In this document: positions 54,470-63,320 of the stretch, piece after piece | Layout of the letters: every line of letters begins with the position of its first letter | Position numbering within the stretch: the first letter of the stretch is position 1 | Assembly (NCBI GenBank): GCA_958437495.1 | Contig: CAUBOH010000013.1 | Coordinates: 5,729 to 69,728 of the forward strand | Length of the DNA stretch: 64,000 nt | Source: an uncultured Collinsella sp. | Lineage (GTDB): Bacteria; Actinomycetota; Coriobacteriia; Coriobacteriales; Coriobacteriaceae | Direction: 5' to 3' | The notes under the pieces: model-generated | Told to the model about the DNA's origin: nothing | Database searches by the model: none | Seen by the model: the letters and a program-made list of their open reading frames with translations, nothing else | Program-made: the position numbers and the translations under genes

Positions 54470-55891
54470 ATGGCTTTTACCGACAAACCCGAAAGCGCAA
54501 ACGAGGCGCAGGATCATTCCCAGTCGCTCGACGACGGCGGCTTTTTCTCCCTTAATGACGTCATCATGGCAGGCAGGCAACAGCTCACCCGCTCCGAGCA
54601 TCTCTTGGCTGCCGACACGCGCCGCAACGCCCGCAACCTACTCGCGAGCGCCAAGTTGCTCGCGCTCGTCGTCATCGTCTCGCTCGCCATGGGCGTTGCC
54701 GCTTGGGCGTTTTTGGCCTCGCTGAATATCGCGACCGACTATCGCGAGCACCACGCGTGGGTCTACGCATTGCTTCCCGTTGTGGGCATTGCCACCGCAT
54801 GGGTGTACAAAAACCACGGCCTTGCTGCCAAACGAGGCAACAACCTGGTCATCGACTCCGCTCTGGGCACACGCCTCATCCATATGCGCATGGCCGTCCT
54901 CACCTTCGTCTGCTCCACGCTCACGCACCTAACGGGCGGATCGGCCGGTCGCGAGGGAGCTGCGGTGCAGATTGGCGGCACCATCGCCAGCAACATCTCG
55001 AGCCTCGCCCACCTCAAAAAGCATGACCACCACGACCTCATGCTCGCCGGCATCTCGTCGGCCTTTGGCGCCGTATTCGGTTCGCCCCTTGCCGGAGCTT
55101 TCTTTGGCATGGAGATGTGCTTTATCGGCAAGATCGACTACACCGCGGGCATCTACTGCCTGGTCGCCTCGTTTACCGGCTACTTTACGTCGCTTGCCTT
55201 GGGAACCGAGTACGAGGCGAATGTCATCGCCAGCGTTCCCAACATGACACCACGGACGGTTGTCATCGTTGTTATCAGCGCAATTATCTTCGGCCTGACG
55301 GCACGCCTCTTTGCCTGGTCGGTTCGAACCGTCAAGAACCTGTACGGTCGCTTTATAACCAATTACCTCATCCGCGCACTCATAGGCGCACTCGTGGTTT
55401 TGACCGCCTATGCCCTCCTTGACGCCTGGGACTACGCCGGCCTTTCCACGTGGCTTTCCGACGCCGGATTTGCCGGCAACACCACCCTGGCAGACGCAGC
55501 CATCAAGTTGGTCGTCACAGCGCTTACCCTGGGCGCGGGCTTCCAAGGCGGCGAGGTCACGCCCCTGTTTGGCATCGGTGCGGCACTCGGTGGCTGGATC
55601 GGTTGCCTTACCGGACTCGACCCCAGTTTTCTGGCGGCTCTCGGCATGCTCGGCGTGTTCTGTGCCGGCCTCAACGTGCCCATCACCACCTGCATGATGG
55701 CCATCGACCTGTTCCACGGCACGGCCGCCGGGTTCTTTGTCATCGTGGCCTTTATCAGCTATCTAACCGGCGGACACCGCGGCGTGTACCCCGCCCAGCG
55801 CATCATCTCACCCAAGCGGCGTTCGCTTATTGTGGATGAGGGCGGTACGGTAGCGGATGCTATCGAGCGCCACAACGACCTGATAGAGTAG
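54470..55891 (+). CDS. ClC-family anion channel or transporter
   Basis: A 473-residue membrane protein with the ClC signatures GGSAGREGAAVQIGG near residue 157 and GNNLVIDS near residue 124, and GGEVTPLFGIGAALG near residue 365. The glutamate of GREGA is the gating residue of chloride transporters. The GNN motif and short N-terminus resemble the fluoride-exporting branch, but no fluoride riboswitch was seen upstream. AAGAGGAACGT precedes the ATG, and TATAAT lies at 54433-54438. Confidence 0.88.
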   Translation: MAFTDKPESANEAQDHSQSLDDGGFFSLNDVIMAGRQQLTRSEHLLAADTRRNARNLLASAKLLALVVIVSLAMGVAAWAFLASLNIATDYREHHAWVYALLPVVGIATAWVYKNHGLAAKRGNNLVIDSALGTRLIHMRMAVLTFVCSTLTHLTGGSAGREGAAVQIGGTIASNISSLAHLKKHDHHDLMLAGISSAFGAVFGSPLAGAFFGMEMCFIGKIDYTAGIYCLVASFTGYFTSLALGTEYEANVIASVPNMTPRTVVIVVISAIIFGLTARLFAWSVRTVKNLYGRFITNYLIRALIGALVVLTAYALLDAWDYAGLSTWLSDAGFAGNTTLADAAIKLVVTALTLGAGFQGGEVTPLFGIGAALGGWIGCLTGLDPSFLAALGMLGVFCAGLNVPITTCMMAIDLFHGTAAGFFVIVAFISYLTGGHRGVYPAQRIISPKRRSLIVDEGGTVADAIERHNDLIE

Positions 55892-55977
55892 ATGTAATAA
55901 TCGCCGTGCAGCCACAATCGGGGGCAATTCGACCTGAGCGCGACCGCACTGTCATGTCACACGCCGGGAGTCGCCCC

Positions 55978-56940
55978 ATGCACGCAACTGATTTTGGTCG
56001 CACGCTCATCATCGCCAACCCAGCCGCCCAGTCGGGTGCGGCACGCGAAGTTGCCGAGCGCCTGCAACGCTTTTTGGACATGACTGCACGCGCATCCCAG
56101 TTTGACCTGGTGCCGACCGAGCGTATGGGACACGCCAAGGAGCTGGCCGCACAGGCTCAGGGCTATCGCACCGTTATCGCCCTTGGCGGCGACGGCGTGA
56201 TTCACGAGGTCGTCAACGGACTTATGACGCAAAAGCAGGACGCCCGCCCCGCCCTTGCCGTCCTGCCCGTGGGCTCCGGCAACGATTTTGCCCAGACGCT
56301 CGGTATCGACGATTTCTCCGGCAAGGATTTTGGCGCGCTGCTCACCTGCGAGCTGCAGCGTCAGGACATCGGGCGCATTCGCTCGTGGAGCCCTGCGAGC
56401 GGCAGCGGCGAGGCTACCGTTGAGTACTACGACCAGACACTTTCGGTCGGCATCGATGCCGCCATCGGCCTTGGCACCACCGAGCTGCGCAAAAAGACCG
56501 GCCTGGCGGGTGCTCCGCTCTACACCCTCTCAGGACTTGAGCAGTTTGGCCTACGCTATCGCAACTACCCCATGACAGTCAGCTTTGACGGCGCGCCCGC
56601 CGAGCGCGTGAGGGCGATCATCATGGCAATTCAGCTGGGCCCCACCTATGGCTCGGGCTATCGCATCTGTCCCGATGCCGATCCCTGCGATGGTATACTC
56701 GACGTCTGCTACGCCTGCGGCCCCGTCCCACGTGCGGTTGCCCTGCCAATGTTCCTTTCGGCCAAAGACGGCCACCATACCAAACTGCCGCCGATTCGCA
56801 TGCGCCGCTGCCGCCATGCCGAGCTCACCTTTGAGGAGCCCGACTACCCCATCCAGGCCGACGGCGAGCCCGTTGTCGCCTCGCGCATCGAGGTCGACAT
56901 CCTCGCTGGCGCCCTCCACGTCTGGCACCCCACCCGCTAA
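55978..56940 (+). CDS. Diacylglycerol/lipid kinase family protein (DagK/YegS type)
   Basis: About 320 residues. The catalytic domain begins with TLIIANPAAQSG, contains the nucleotide loop LGGDGVIHEVVNGL near residue 72 and VGSGNDFAQTLG near residue 97, and continues with the beta-sandwich domain to the end. Such enzymes phosphorylate diacylglycerol or related lipids and feed phospholipid recycling. The frame is open from a GTG at 55906 and an ATG at 55954, but the ATG at 55978 has GGGAG seven bases ahead and starts close to the domain. It follows the ClC gene on the same strand. Confidence 0.87.
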   Translation: MHATDFGRTLIIANPAAQSGAAREVAERLQRFLDMTARASQFDLVPTERMGHAKELAAQAQGYRTVIALGGDGVIHEVVNGLMTQKQDARPALAVLPVGSGNDFAQTLGIDDFSGKDFGALLTCELQRQDIGRIRSWSPASGSGEATVEYYDQTLSVGIDAAIGLGTTELRKKTGLAGAPLYTLSGLEQFGLRYRNYPMTVSFDGAPAERVRAIIMAIQLGPTYGSGYRICPDADPCDGILDVCYACGPVPRAVALPMFLSAKDGHHTKLPPIRMRRCRHAELTFEEPDYPIQADGEPVVASRIEVDILAGALHVWHPTR

Positions 56941-56948
56941 CCACCCCT

Positions 56949-57017
56949 AAGTTGCGGTGAAATAGGGACTGTTTATGCAGCTAAAGCCGCAAAACAGTCC
57001 CTATTTCACCGCAACTT
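56949..57017. repeat. ~69-bp palindrome, copy B3
   Basis: The ends AAGTTGCGGTGAAATAG and CTATTTCACCGCAACTT are perfect inverted repeats, extended by GGGACTGTTT / AAAACAGTCCC to a stem of about 30 bp with a short loop. Compared with B1 the ends agree and the inner arms differ but still pair. It lies between convergent genes (lipid kinase and the arfB-like gene) and might also act as a bidirectional stop. Confidence 0.85.
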
Positions 57018-57027
57018 ATTGAGAAGA

Positions 57028-57408
57028 TCATTCCTCCCCGCCCGGTTTGCGACGGTTAGCCTTTTTAATGGCGTTGAAGTGTTTGTCGTTGAGCCTGCGC
57101 TGGCGTGAGCGCTGAGGCACCTTGGTCTTTACGCGTCGGCGCGGTGGACGCCCGCGACGCTCAAGCTCTGCCCTCAGCTTACGCAGACAGCTCGCACGAT
57201 TCTGAAACTGACTACGGCTCTCGCGCGCCGTCACGACAATCCCCGTGGGCCCATGCTTCATGCGCACCGCCGAGTCCGTCGTGTTGACGCCTTGTCCACC
57301 CGGACCCGTCGCGCGAAACACCTGCACCTCGCAATCGCGCGCCAACTCCTCGGCCGACATCTCGGCATAGCGCGCATACTCGCGCCATGCCATCTTGTTC
57401 TCATCCAT
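57028..57408 (-). CDS. arfB: Peptide chain release factor-like protein (ArfB/YaeJ type)
   Basis: A 126-residue peptidyl-tRNA hydrolase. The catalytic loop is GPGGQGVNTTDSAVR near residue 37 and the C-terminal tail is strongly basic (KVPQRSRQRR..AIKKANRRK), as needed to sit in the empty mRNA channel of a stalled ribosome. No codon-recognition domain is present, so it is not a normal release factor. The ATG at 57408 has GGAGG seven bases upstream; longer frames begin inside the palindrome. PrfH-like function is the alternative. Confidence 0.85.
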   Translation of the reverse strand: MDENKMAWREYARYAEMSAEELARDCEVQVFRATGPGGQGVNTTDSAVRMKHGPTGIVVTARESRSQFQNRASCLRKLRAELERRGRPPRRRVKTKVPQRSRQRRLNDKHFNAIKKANRRKPGGEE

Positions 57409-57424
57409 ATCAACACCTCCCCTC

Positions 57425-57464
57425 ATACAAAAAATGTGACAAAGGGACGGTCCCTTTGTCACAT
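57425..57464 (-). terminator. Terminator after xpt, GTGACAAAGGGA palindrome
   Basis: The 15-base arms ATGTGACAAAGGGAC / GTCCCTTTGTCACAT are followed by TTTTTTG on the minus strand, 27 bases after the xpt stop. It resembles the CAAAGGGA palindromes elsewhere in the window, so this repeat type may have been adopted as a terminator. Confidence 0.85.
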
Positions 57465-57491
57465 CGCATACCAATCGCTTGTGTTGCGCGC

Positions 57492-58070
57492 TTAGGCGAA
57501 GGTAATCTCGCCGGTCTCGCAGTCCATATCGGCGATACGGGCCAGGCTCTCGACGCGGAAGCCGCGCTCGCGGAGCTTATCGCCACCGCCCTGGAAGCCC
57601 TTCTCCACTGCAATGCCAATACCGGACACCTCGGCACCCGCAGCCTCACAGATCTTGATAAGACCCTCGAGCGCGCAGCCGTTGGCCAAGAAGTCGTCGA
57701 TGATCAGGACCTTGTCGCCCTCGGACAGGAAACGCTTGCCAACGATGACCGGGTACTCCTTCTGCTTGGTAAAGGAGTAGATGGTCGTGGCATACTGCTC
57801 GCCGTCGAGGTTGATGGACTGCGCCTTCTTGGCAAAGACCACCGGCACGCCGCCAAAATGCTGAGCCGCGATGCAAGCCATGCCAATGCCCGAAGCCTCA
57901 ATCGTCAGGATCTTGTTGATCTCAACACCCTCGAACAGACGGGCCCACTCGGCGCCCATGTGGTCGAACAGCTCAACGTCGCATTGGTGGTTGAGGAAGG
58001 CATCAACCTTAAGGACGTTACCGGCCTTTACGATGCCGTCATGGCGAATACGATCCTCAAGCTCCTGCAT
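57492..58070 (-). CDS. xpt: Xanthine phosphoribosyltransferase
   Basis: A 192-residue purine salvage enzyme that makes XMP from xanthine and PRPP. The PRPP-binding loop is VLIIDDFLANGCA near residue 123, and EASGIGMACIAAQHFGGVPVVFAKK near residue 58 matches the Xpt subgroup. AAGGGG lies seven bases before the ATG. No purine riboswitch was recognised in the 150-base upstream gap. A xanthine dehydrogenase-family enzyme elsewhere in the window could compete for the same purines. Confidence 0.93.
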   Translation of the reverse strand: MQELEDRIRHDGIVKAGNVLKVDAFLNHQCDVELFDHMGAEWARLFEGVEINKILTIEASGIGMACIAAQHFGGVPVVFAKKAQSINLDGEQYATTIYSFTKQKEYPVIVGKRFLSEGDKVLIIDDFLANGCALEGLIKICEAAGAEVSGIGIAVEKGFQGGGDKLRERGFRVESLARIADMDCETGEITFA

Positions 58071-58228
58071 GGCGCAACCCCTTCTCGCGGCAACGATACC
58101 GCGCGATTAATAAACGTTGTTCGATAGTCTACCACGGACCGACCCCCGCCCGTCCCACAAGCCGCATCGCACCACAAACCAGTTTTTTTGAGACGGCGCG
58201 AATACGTGGCAGGCAGCCTCCTAACACG

Positions 58229-59533
58229 CTAATGGCGGGCGCGCATCCTCACCAAACGAACCATCGAGAGGACAAAGCCCACGGCTGCCACGGCCATCAA
58301 CACATAGAACACCGAACGAAAACCAAACAGGAACACATCCGGACGACCTGCAACAAAACTGGTCACGGCCTCGCCCATCGCCACGCTCATCTGCCCATAC
58401 AGGATATTCGACGCCACCGTAATGCCCACTGCCATACCCGCATAGCGCGCCAGGCTACCCAGGCTGCCAGCAAAGCCGAGCGCTTCGCGCGGAGCCGAGC
58501 CCATGTACAGCGAGTTATTGGGGCTCTGAAAAATCGACGTTCCGCACGACATAAACGCGACACAGCACACGATCACAGGGATGGAAGAGTGCTCGTCGAG
58601 CGTACTTACCGCAAAGAGACCGCACACGTACACACCCAGGCCCACCGCCGTGGGGCCCTCGCAGCCAACGCGGTCCGAAACCGTACCCGAAAGCGGCCCG
58701 ATAAAGGCATTCACCATCGGCAGCGCCAAAAAGAGTAGTCCAGAGATGTCGGAACCAAAGCCGTGAGCGTCCTGAAAATAGAACGGCAGGATAAACTCGG
58801 ATGCGCCAATACCAACGAACACGATGAGCATGCAAGCAAGGTTGATGGTGAAGGCCGAATTTGCAAAGCAGCGACGAGCAGCCTCAATCAGGGACATGGG
58901 GCGCTCGCCGGCCTCCGGCTTAACATGCGGTAGTGTATAGAGTCCCACGATAAACGAGATGACGCCAATGGGCAGGTTGATGAGGAAGATGCTCTCCCAG
59001 GGAAAGCTTGCCACCAGCATGCCGCCCAGCACGGGGCCGCACATCATGCCGAGGGCCACGAAGGTCGCGAGAATACCCATGGCACGACCGCGCTCGCGCG
59101 CCGGAAACGACTCGGTGATGATACCCATGTTGTTAGCCATGGCCGCCGCGCAACCGACGCCCTGAACGATGCGTGCCAGGATAAGAACCTCGAGCGAGGC
59201 CGAAAGGCCGCACAGCAGCGAACCGACCGAAAAGACGATGACGCCCAGCTGGAACACATTCACCTTGCCGCGCACGTCGCCCAGACGGCCAAACGGCAAC
59301 ATAGCCACGCATGTCGCAAGCAGATACACCGAGCTCACCAGCTGAATGCGATCGAGGCCCACGCCCAGCTCCTTTTGCATCACGGGCAGCGCCACGGTCA
59401 CGACGGTCGAATCCAGACACACCATAAACGTCATGATGAGCACGGTAAACAGAATCGCCCATTTGTTCTTGCCATGCGTGTCGCCCTCTAGGGCAATGCG
59501 CTCGCGGCGCAGCTGCTCTGCAGTTTTCTCCAT
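58229..59533 (-). CDS. MFS drug-efflux type transporter (DHA2, 14-segment)
   Basis: A 434-residue membrane protein. The first segment is followed by MTFMVCLDSTVVTVALP, the DHA2 signature, and GRLGDVRGKVNVFQLG is MFS motif A. ARIVQGVGCAAAMANNMG and GMMCGPVLGGMLV are motifs B and C of drug:proton antiporters. Around twelve to fourteen segments are apparent. AAAGGA lies five bases before the ATG at 59533. The substrate is unknown. Confidence 0.88.
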   Translation of the reverse strand: MEKTAEQLRRERIALEGDTHGKNKWAILFTVLIMTFMVCLDSTVVTVALPVMQKELGVGLDRIQLVSSVYLLATCVAMLPFGRLGDVRGKVNVFQLGVIVFSVGSLLCGLSASLEVLILARIVQGVGCAAAMANNMGIITESFPARERGRAMGILATFVALGMMCGPVLGGMLVASFPWESIFLINLPIGVISFIVGLYTLPHVKPEAGERPMSLIEAARRCFANSAFTINLACMLIVFVGIGASEFILPFYFQDAHGFGSDISGLLFLALPMVNAFIGPLSGTVSDRVGCEGPTAVGLGVYVCGLFAVSTLDEHSSIPVIVCCVAFMSCGTSIFQSPNNSLYMGSAPREALGFAGSLGSLARYAGMAVGITVASNILYGQMSVAMGEAVTSFVAGRPDVFLFGFRSVFYVLMAVAAVGFVLSMVRLVRMRARH

Positions 59534-59559
59534 ATCCATCCTTTCGAGTGGTGCAACGC

Positions 59560-59605
59560 AAAAACGGGGCCCCAATCGCCTGCGAACAGTCGCGATTGGG
59601 GTCCC
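59560..59605 (-). terminator. Terminator after metY
   Basis: The stem GGGACCCCAATCGC / GCGATTGGGGCCCC is followed by GTTTTTGCG on the minus strand, separating metY from the MFS gene. Confidence 0.9.
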
Positions 59606-59673
59606 GCCTACGGAATCGGAACGAAAGGTCACCGAAGCTTTCTACCAGAATCGGCACCTTGAACGGAGCTAGC

Positions 59674-60957
59674 CTAGCACTGCTCGAGCGCCTGCTCAAG
59701 GTCGGCAATCAGATCGGCCGTGTCCTCGAGGCCGCACGACAGGCGCACCATGTCGGCGGAGATGCCGCAGGCGATGAGCTCCTCATCGTTCATCTGGCGA
59801 TGCGTAGCGTTAGCAGGATGCAGGCAGCAAGTGCGGGCGTCGGCCACATGCGTGGCGATCTGGGCGAGCTTGAGGCTCTTCATAAAAGTCTCGGCCGCCG
59901 CGCGACCACCGTTAAAGCCAAAGCTCACAACGCCGCAGGTACCGTTGGGCATGTACTTCTGAGCCAGGTCATAGTACTTGTCGCCCTCCAGGCCCGGATA
60001 GCTCACGAAGCGCACCTTGGGATGGCTCTGTAGGAACTTGGCAACGGCCAGGCCGTTCTCGCAATGACGCGGCATGCGCACATGCAGGCTCTCGAGCGAG
60101 CTATTCAAGAAGAACGCCGCCTGCGGGTTCTGCATGGGGCCAAGATCGCGCATGAGCTGAGCGGTGGCCTTGGTAATGAAGGCGCCCTCGCGACCGAACT
60201 TCTCGGCATACGTCACGCCATGGTAGCTCTCGTCGGGCGTGGTGAGACCCGGGAACTTGTCTGCATGGGCCATCCAGTCGAACTGACCGTGGTCGACGAT
60301 CACGCCGCCCAGGTAGGCAGCATGTCCATCCATGTACTTGGTAGTGGAGTGCGTCACGATGTCGGCGCCCCACTCAAAGGGACGGCACATCACGGGCGTC
60401 GGGAAGGTGTTGTCGACCATCAGTGGCACGCCGTGGTCATGCGCGGCCTTGGCAAAGCGCTCAATATCGAGCACGGCAAGGGCGGGGTTGGCAATCGTCT
60501 CGCCAAAGACGAGCTTGGTATTGGGCTCAAAGGCTGCCTCGAGCTCCTCGTCGGTGCAGTCGGGGGCAACGAACGTGCAGGTAACGCCCATACGGCCCAT
60601 GGTATGGGCAAGCAGGTTGTAGGTACCGCCGTAGATAGCAGAGCTCGCGACCACATGATCGCCGGCACCGGCCACGTTAAAGATCGCAAGGAAGTTCGCG
60701 GCCATGCCCGAGCTCGTGAGCATCGCAGCGGTGCCGCCCTCCATCTCGCAGATCTTGGCAGCAACCAAATCGCACGTGGGATTCTGCAGACGGCTGTAGA
60801 AGTAGCCCGACTCCTCTAGGTCAAACAGCTTGCCCATGTGCTCGGACGTGTCGTACTTCCACGTGGTTGACTGGTAGATAGGCACCTGACGCGGTTCTGC
60901 ATCACCCGGGCGATAACCGCCCTGAACACACGTCGTACCGATGGTCTGCTCGCTCAT
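59674..60957 (-). CDS. metY: O-acetylhomoserine sulfhydrylase / Cys-Met PLP enzyme
   Basis: A 427-residue PLP enzyme. The PLP lysine lies in THSTTKYMDGHAA, and YSRLQNPT near residue 55 and DNTFPTP near residue 185 are typical of the Cys/Met metabolism family. It would join sulfide to O-acetylhomoserine to make homocysteine, although methionine gamma-lyase is closely related and cannot be excluded. GGGAG lies six bases before the ATG at 60957. It is monocistronic, followed by a strong terminator. Confidence 0.87.
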   Translation of the reverse strand: MSEQTIGTTCVQGGYRPGDAEPRQVPIYQSTTWKYDTSEHMGKLFDLEESGYFYSRLQNPTCDLVAAKICEMEGGTAAMLTSSGMAANFLAIFNVAGAGDHVVASSAIYGGTYNLLAHTMGRMGVTCTFVAPDCTDEELEAAFEPNTKLVFGETIANPALAVLDIERFAKAAHDHGVPLMVDNTFPTPVMCRPFEWGADIVTHSTTKYMDGHAAYLGGVIVDHGQFDWMAHADKFPGLTTPDESYHGVTYAEKFGREGAFITKATAQLMRDLGPMQNPQAAFFLNSSLESLHVRMPRHCENGLAVAKFLQSHPKVRFVSYPGLEGDKYYDLAQKYMPNGTCGVVSFGFNGGRAAAETFMKSLKLAQIATHVADARTCCLHPANATHRQMNDEELIACGISADMVRLSCGLEDTADLIADLEQALEQC

Positions 60958-61187
60958 ATCCAACTCCCTTACTTGGGTTTTGTTTTTATTCGGTTCACGA
61001 TACCGCTACCCCGCAGCCCTCTCAACCCATCCCCAAGGTAGGTTATGGAACAGATCAATCGAAGGTATTTGCCGCAGATCTTGGCATTTATTCGATAGAT
61101 AAAAATGAGGCATAGATGAAGCTCTCGATGATTACATGCACCGGCACGGGTACCATAGGCGGGTACACCGTGACCAAGGAGACAACG

Positions 61188-61634
61188 ATGAAGCAAATCG
61201 ATACGGCCCAGCTCGACATCACCGCCTGTCAGGCTCAGGCTGCCGAATACCACGCCCGCGGTTTTAACTGCGCACAGGCCGTCGCCTGCACGTTCGCGCC
61301 CGCCGTCGGACTCGACCCCCAGGTCGCCTTTACCCTCACCGAGGGCTTTGGCGCCGGTATGGGCGGCATGACCGAAACCTGCGGCGCCATCTCGGGCGCC
61401 GTGGCCATCATGGGCTTTGTGATGAGCGACGGCATGGAAAACCCCAAGACCAAGGGCCAGACCTACAAGCTGTCGCGCGAAATCGCCAAGCGTTTTGGCG
61501 AGAAGAACACGACGACCGTCTGCGGCACGCTCAAGGGCATCGGATCGGACAAGGGTCCGCTCCGCAGCTGCCCCGGCTGCATCGACGATGCCGTCGAGAT
61601 CGCCTGCGATGTGCTAAAGCAGCTCGCCGAGTAA
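61188..61634 (+). CDS. C_GCAxxG_C_C family putative redox protein
   Basis: A 148-residue protein with the family signature FNCAQAVACTFAP, CGAISGAV and RSCPGCIDDAVEIACDVL: regularly spaced cysteines and glycines that probably bind metal or an Fe-S centre. Members are common in anaerobes and often sit near redox genes; biochemical function is unknown. AAGGAG lies eight bases before the ATG at 61188. The frame upstream to 61116 includes other starts without ribosome sites. It is convergent with yigZ. Confidence 0.82.
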   Translation: MKQIDTAQLDITACQAQAAEYHARGFNCAQAVACTFAPAVGLDPQVAFTLTEGFGAGMGGMTETCGAISGAVAIMGFVMSDGMENPKTKGQTYKLSREIAKRFGEKNTTTVCGTLKGIGSDKGPLRSCPGCIDDAVEIACDVLKQLAE

Positions 61635-61651
61635 ACAGCGGCAACAGAAAA

Positions 61652-61698
61652 CGACGGCCGGTGCGCTTGGGATTCATCCAAAAGCACGCCGGCCGTCG
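61652..61698. terminator. Bidirectional hairpin between the C_GCAxxG_C_C gene and yigZ
   Basis: CGACGGCCGG and CCGGCCGTCG form a strong stem between two convergent genes. T-runs are weak on both sides (GTTTTC on the minus strand), so it may terminate both genes with moderate efficiency. Confidence 0.6.
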
Positions 61699-61701
61699 CC
61701 G

Positions 61702-62340
61702 TTAGAACTCGGCAAATTCGGGAGCGCCGACCTCAATCTCCTCGCGCCCCGCCATAAGCTCGCGCATCTTAGCGCAAAACGGCTCCTGCTCCCCCGCCTT
61801 AAACACCAAATGAAGTGTCACGGCATCCGCGTAATCGGTATCCGAAACCTTGGCACCCGAATCCTGCGCCAAACGAAGCACCTGTTCATACTGCGGATAG
61901 GCCACATGCACGTCAACCGGCACGACACTCGTCATCTCAACGATCTGCCCTGCCTCCTGAGCAGCGACCACCGCCGCCTGCGTCGCCGCGGTATAGGCGC
62001 GTACCAAGCCACCAGGCCCCAACAGCGTGCCGCCAAAATAGCGCGTCACTACGCAGCAAACATTTTTGAGCCCCGCGCCGCGCAGCACCTCGAGCGTCGG
62101 CATACCACTCGTGCGGCTCGGCTCACCATCATCGCTCTGGCGCTCGCGTCCATCGACCAAAATCCACGCGGGGACATTGTGTCGAGCGTCGTAATGGCGC
62201 TTGCGGACCATCTCGATAAAGGCATTCGCCTCATCCTCAGACTCAATATGGACCAGCTGGGCAATAAACCGGCTCTTGCGGTCCACAAACTCGCCCGAAG
62301 CCTCAATATTCGATTGCAGAGTAAAATAGCTGTCCAACAA
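61702..62340 (-). CDS. yigZ: YigZ / IMPACT family protein
   Basis: A 212-residue protein with the UPF0029 (IMPACT) N-terminal domain: KSRFIAQLVHIES, DGEPSRTSGMP and TRYFGGTLLGPGGLVRAY. A short ferredoxin-fold C-terminal domain follows. Members may act in translation control or as peptidase-like proteins; function is not settled. The start is TTG at 62340, supported by GAGGGG five bases upstream; no ATG or GTG is nearer in frame. Confidence 0.85.
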   Translation of the reverse strand: MLDSYFTLQSNIEASGEFVDRKSRFIAQLVHIESEDEANAFIEMVRKRHYDARHNVPAWILVDGRERQSDDGEPSRTSGMPTLEVLRGAGLKNVCCVVTRYFGGTLLGPGGLVRAYTAATQAAVVAAQEAGQIVEMTSVVPVDVHVAYPQYEQVLRLAQDSGAKVSDTDYADAVTLHLVFKAGEQEPFCAKMRELMAGREEIEVGAPEFAEF

Positions 62341-62521
62341 AGCCCCTCAACAGAATAAAGCGAGCAACAAACAGCCTCAATAATACGATAACCCTTGTAA
62401 AAAGAATGGCAACGCCGATGATTCCGTCAACGAAAGCGAGAGCCCGTCAGCGCGAGCAGGTGCTTTGAAAGACGAGCCCGTACCAAAAATGAGGCTATCG
62501 ATGATCAGGTAAAGACAGCGA

Positions 62522-62619
62522 GACGGCGTCAGCTGAGTCGATTTGGCCCGAAAGAGGAGGGAGCACGCCTTATGGCGGCGACCGACGAATGAGCGCCAAA
62601 TCGGCCAGCTGACGCCGTC
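62522..62619. repeat. Long-armed stem-loop upstream of yigZ
   Basis: GACGGCGTCAGCTG pairs perfectly with CAGCTGACGCCGTC, and after a three-base internal loop CGATTTGGC pairs with GCCAAATCG. The central 47 bases begin CCGAAAGAGG, like the core of the element at 47012-47113. The rest of the 298-base gap (62341-62521 and 62620-62639) shows no gene. The element lies next to the rnpB 3-prime end. Confidence 0.65.
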
Positions 62620-62639
62620 GCAGCGTCAACATAGTTGCT

Positions 62640-62996
62640 AAGTGGGCCTGTAAGCCGGGTTCTGTCGTGAACGGTCATTTATCTTGTCTGCACGTTACCG
62701 TGCAGCTCCACGCACGCTACCCGAACGCGGACCGGGCCGGCCCATAGCGTTCCTATTCGCGCTTGCTCCGGATGGGGCTTGCCAAGCCGCCGTGTTACCA
62801 CGACGCTGGTGGTCTCTTACACCACCGTTTCAGCTTTTCCCTTTACGCCTTACGGCGCAGGTGGGAGTCTTCTTTTCTGCGGCGCTTTCCGTCGGATTAC
62901 TCCGCCCGGCCGTTAGCCGGCATCCCGCCCTCTGGAGCCCGGACTTTCCTCACGCGTGCTGCAAGCAGCACATCGCGCGACCGTCTGGCCCACTCA
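62640..62996 (-). ncRNA. rnpB: RNase P RNA, bacterial type A
   Basis: A 357-base RNA that processes tRNA precursors. The minus strand contains the conserved GAGGAAAGTCCGGGCTCC near the 5-prime end (CR-I) and ACAGAACCCGGCTTAC near the 3-prime end (CR-V). AGTGGGCC at the 5-prime end pairs with GGCCCACT at the 3-prime end to form helix P1. The ends given follow this helix. Confidence 0.95.
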
Positions 62997-63006
62997 GCAG
63001 TGCAAG

Positions 63007-63012
63007 AGTGTA
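63007..63012 (-). promoter_or_regulatory. Candidate -10 element of rnpB
   Basis: TACACT preceded by TG (extended -10) lies 10 bases before the RNase P RNA 5-prime end; a GTTGCC about 16 bases further upstream is a weak -35. Confidence 0.4.
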
Positions 63013-63262
63013 GCACACCGTTGCCGCAGGCAACGGCACAACACAAGCGCTCGCACGATAAACCAAGAACCACCCATGCGCTACAATAGTCCCGTCGATG
63101 GGCAACGTCGTCAGTCGAGACGCGACCGCGCTCCGCACCCCTCCGTCTACTCGGTGCGTTCCCGCCTCCTCCCCGAGGCGGGATGTCGGCATTTTTCATG
63201 CACCGACAACCCAATAGCCTGTGGACAGCCCGGACATCATCGCGCGCATCAGCAGCAAATGC

Positions 63263-63297
63263 AAAAAGGGACCCGTCCATTGCGGACGGATCCCTTA
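63263..63297 (-). terminator. Terminator of rpsA
   Basis: The stem AAGGGATCCGTCC / GGACGGGTCCCTT is followed by TTTTG on the minus strand, 24 bases after the rpsA stop. Confidence 0.92.
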
Positions 63298-63320
63298 AAA
63301 CAAGTGAACGTCAAACCGAT

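Larger units (their letters stand above)
62997..63320. other. Gap between rnpB and rpsA
   Basis: 324 bases. It holds the likely rnpB promoter (63007-63012), a plus-strand TACAAT near 63083 that could start an RNA ending at the hairpin CCCGCCTC..GAGGCGGG (63162-63182) with TTTTT ten bases later, and the rpsA terminator. No protein gene is credible here. A short plus-strand RNA of about 100 bases is possible but unsupported by homology. Confidence 0.4.
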
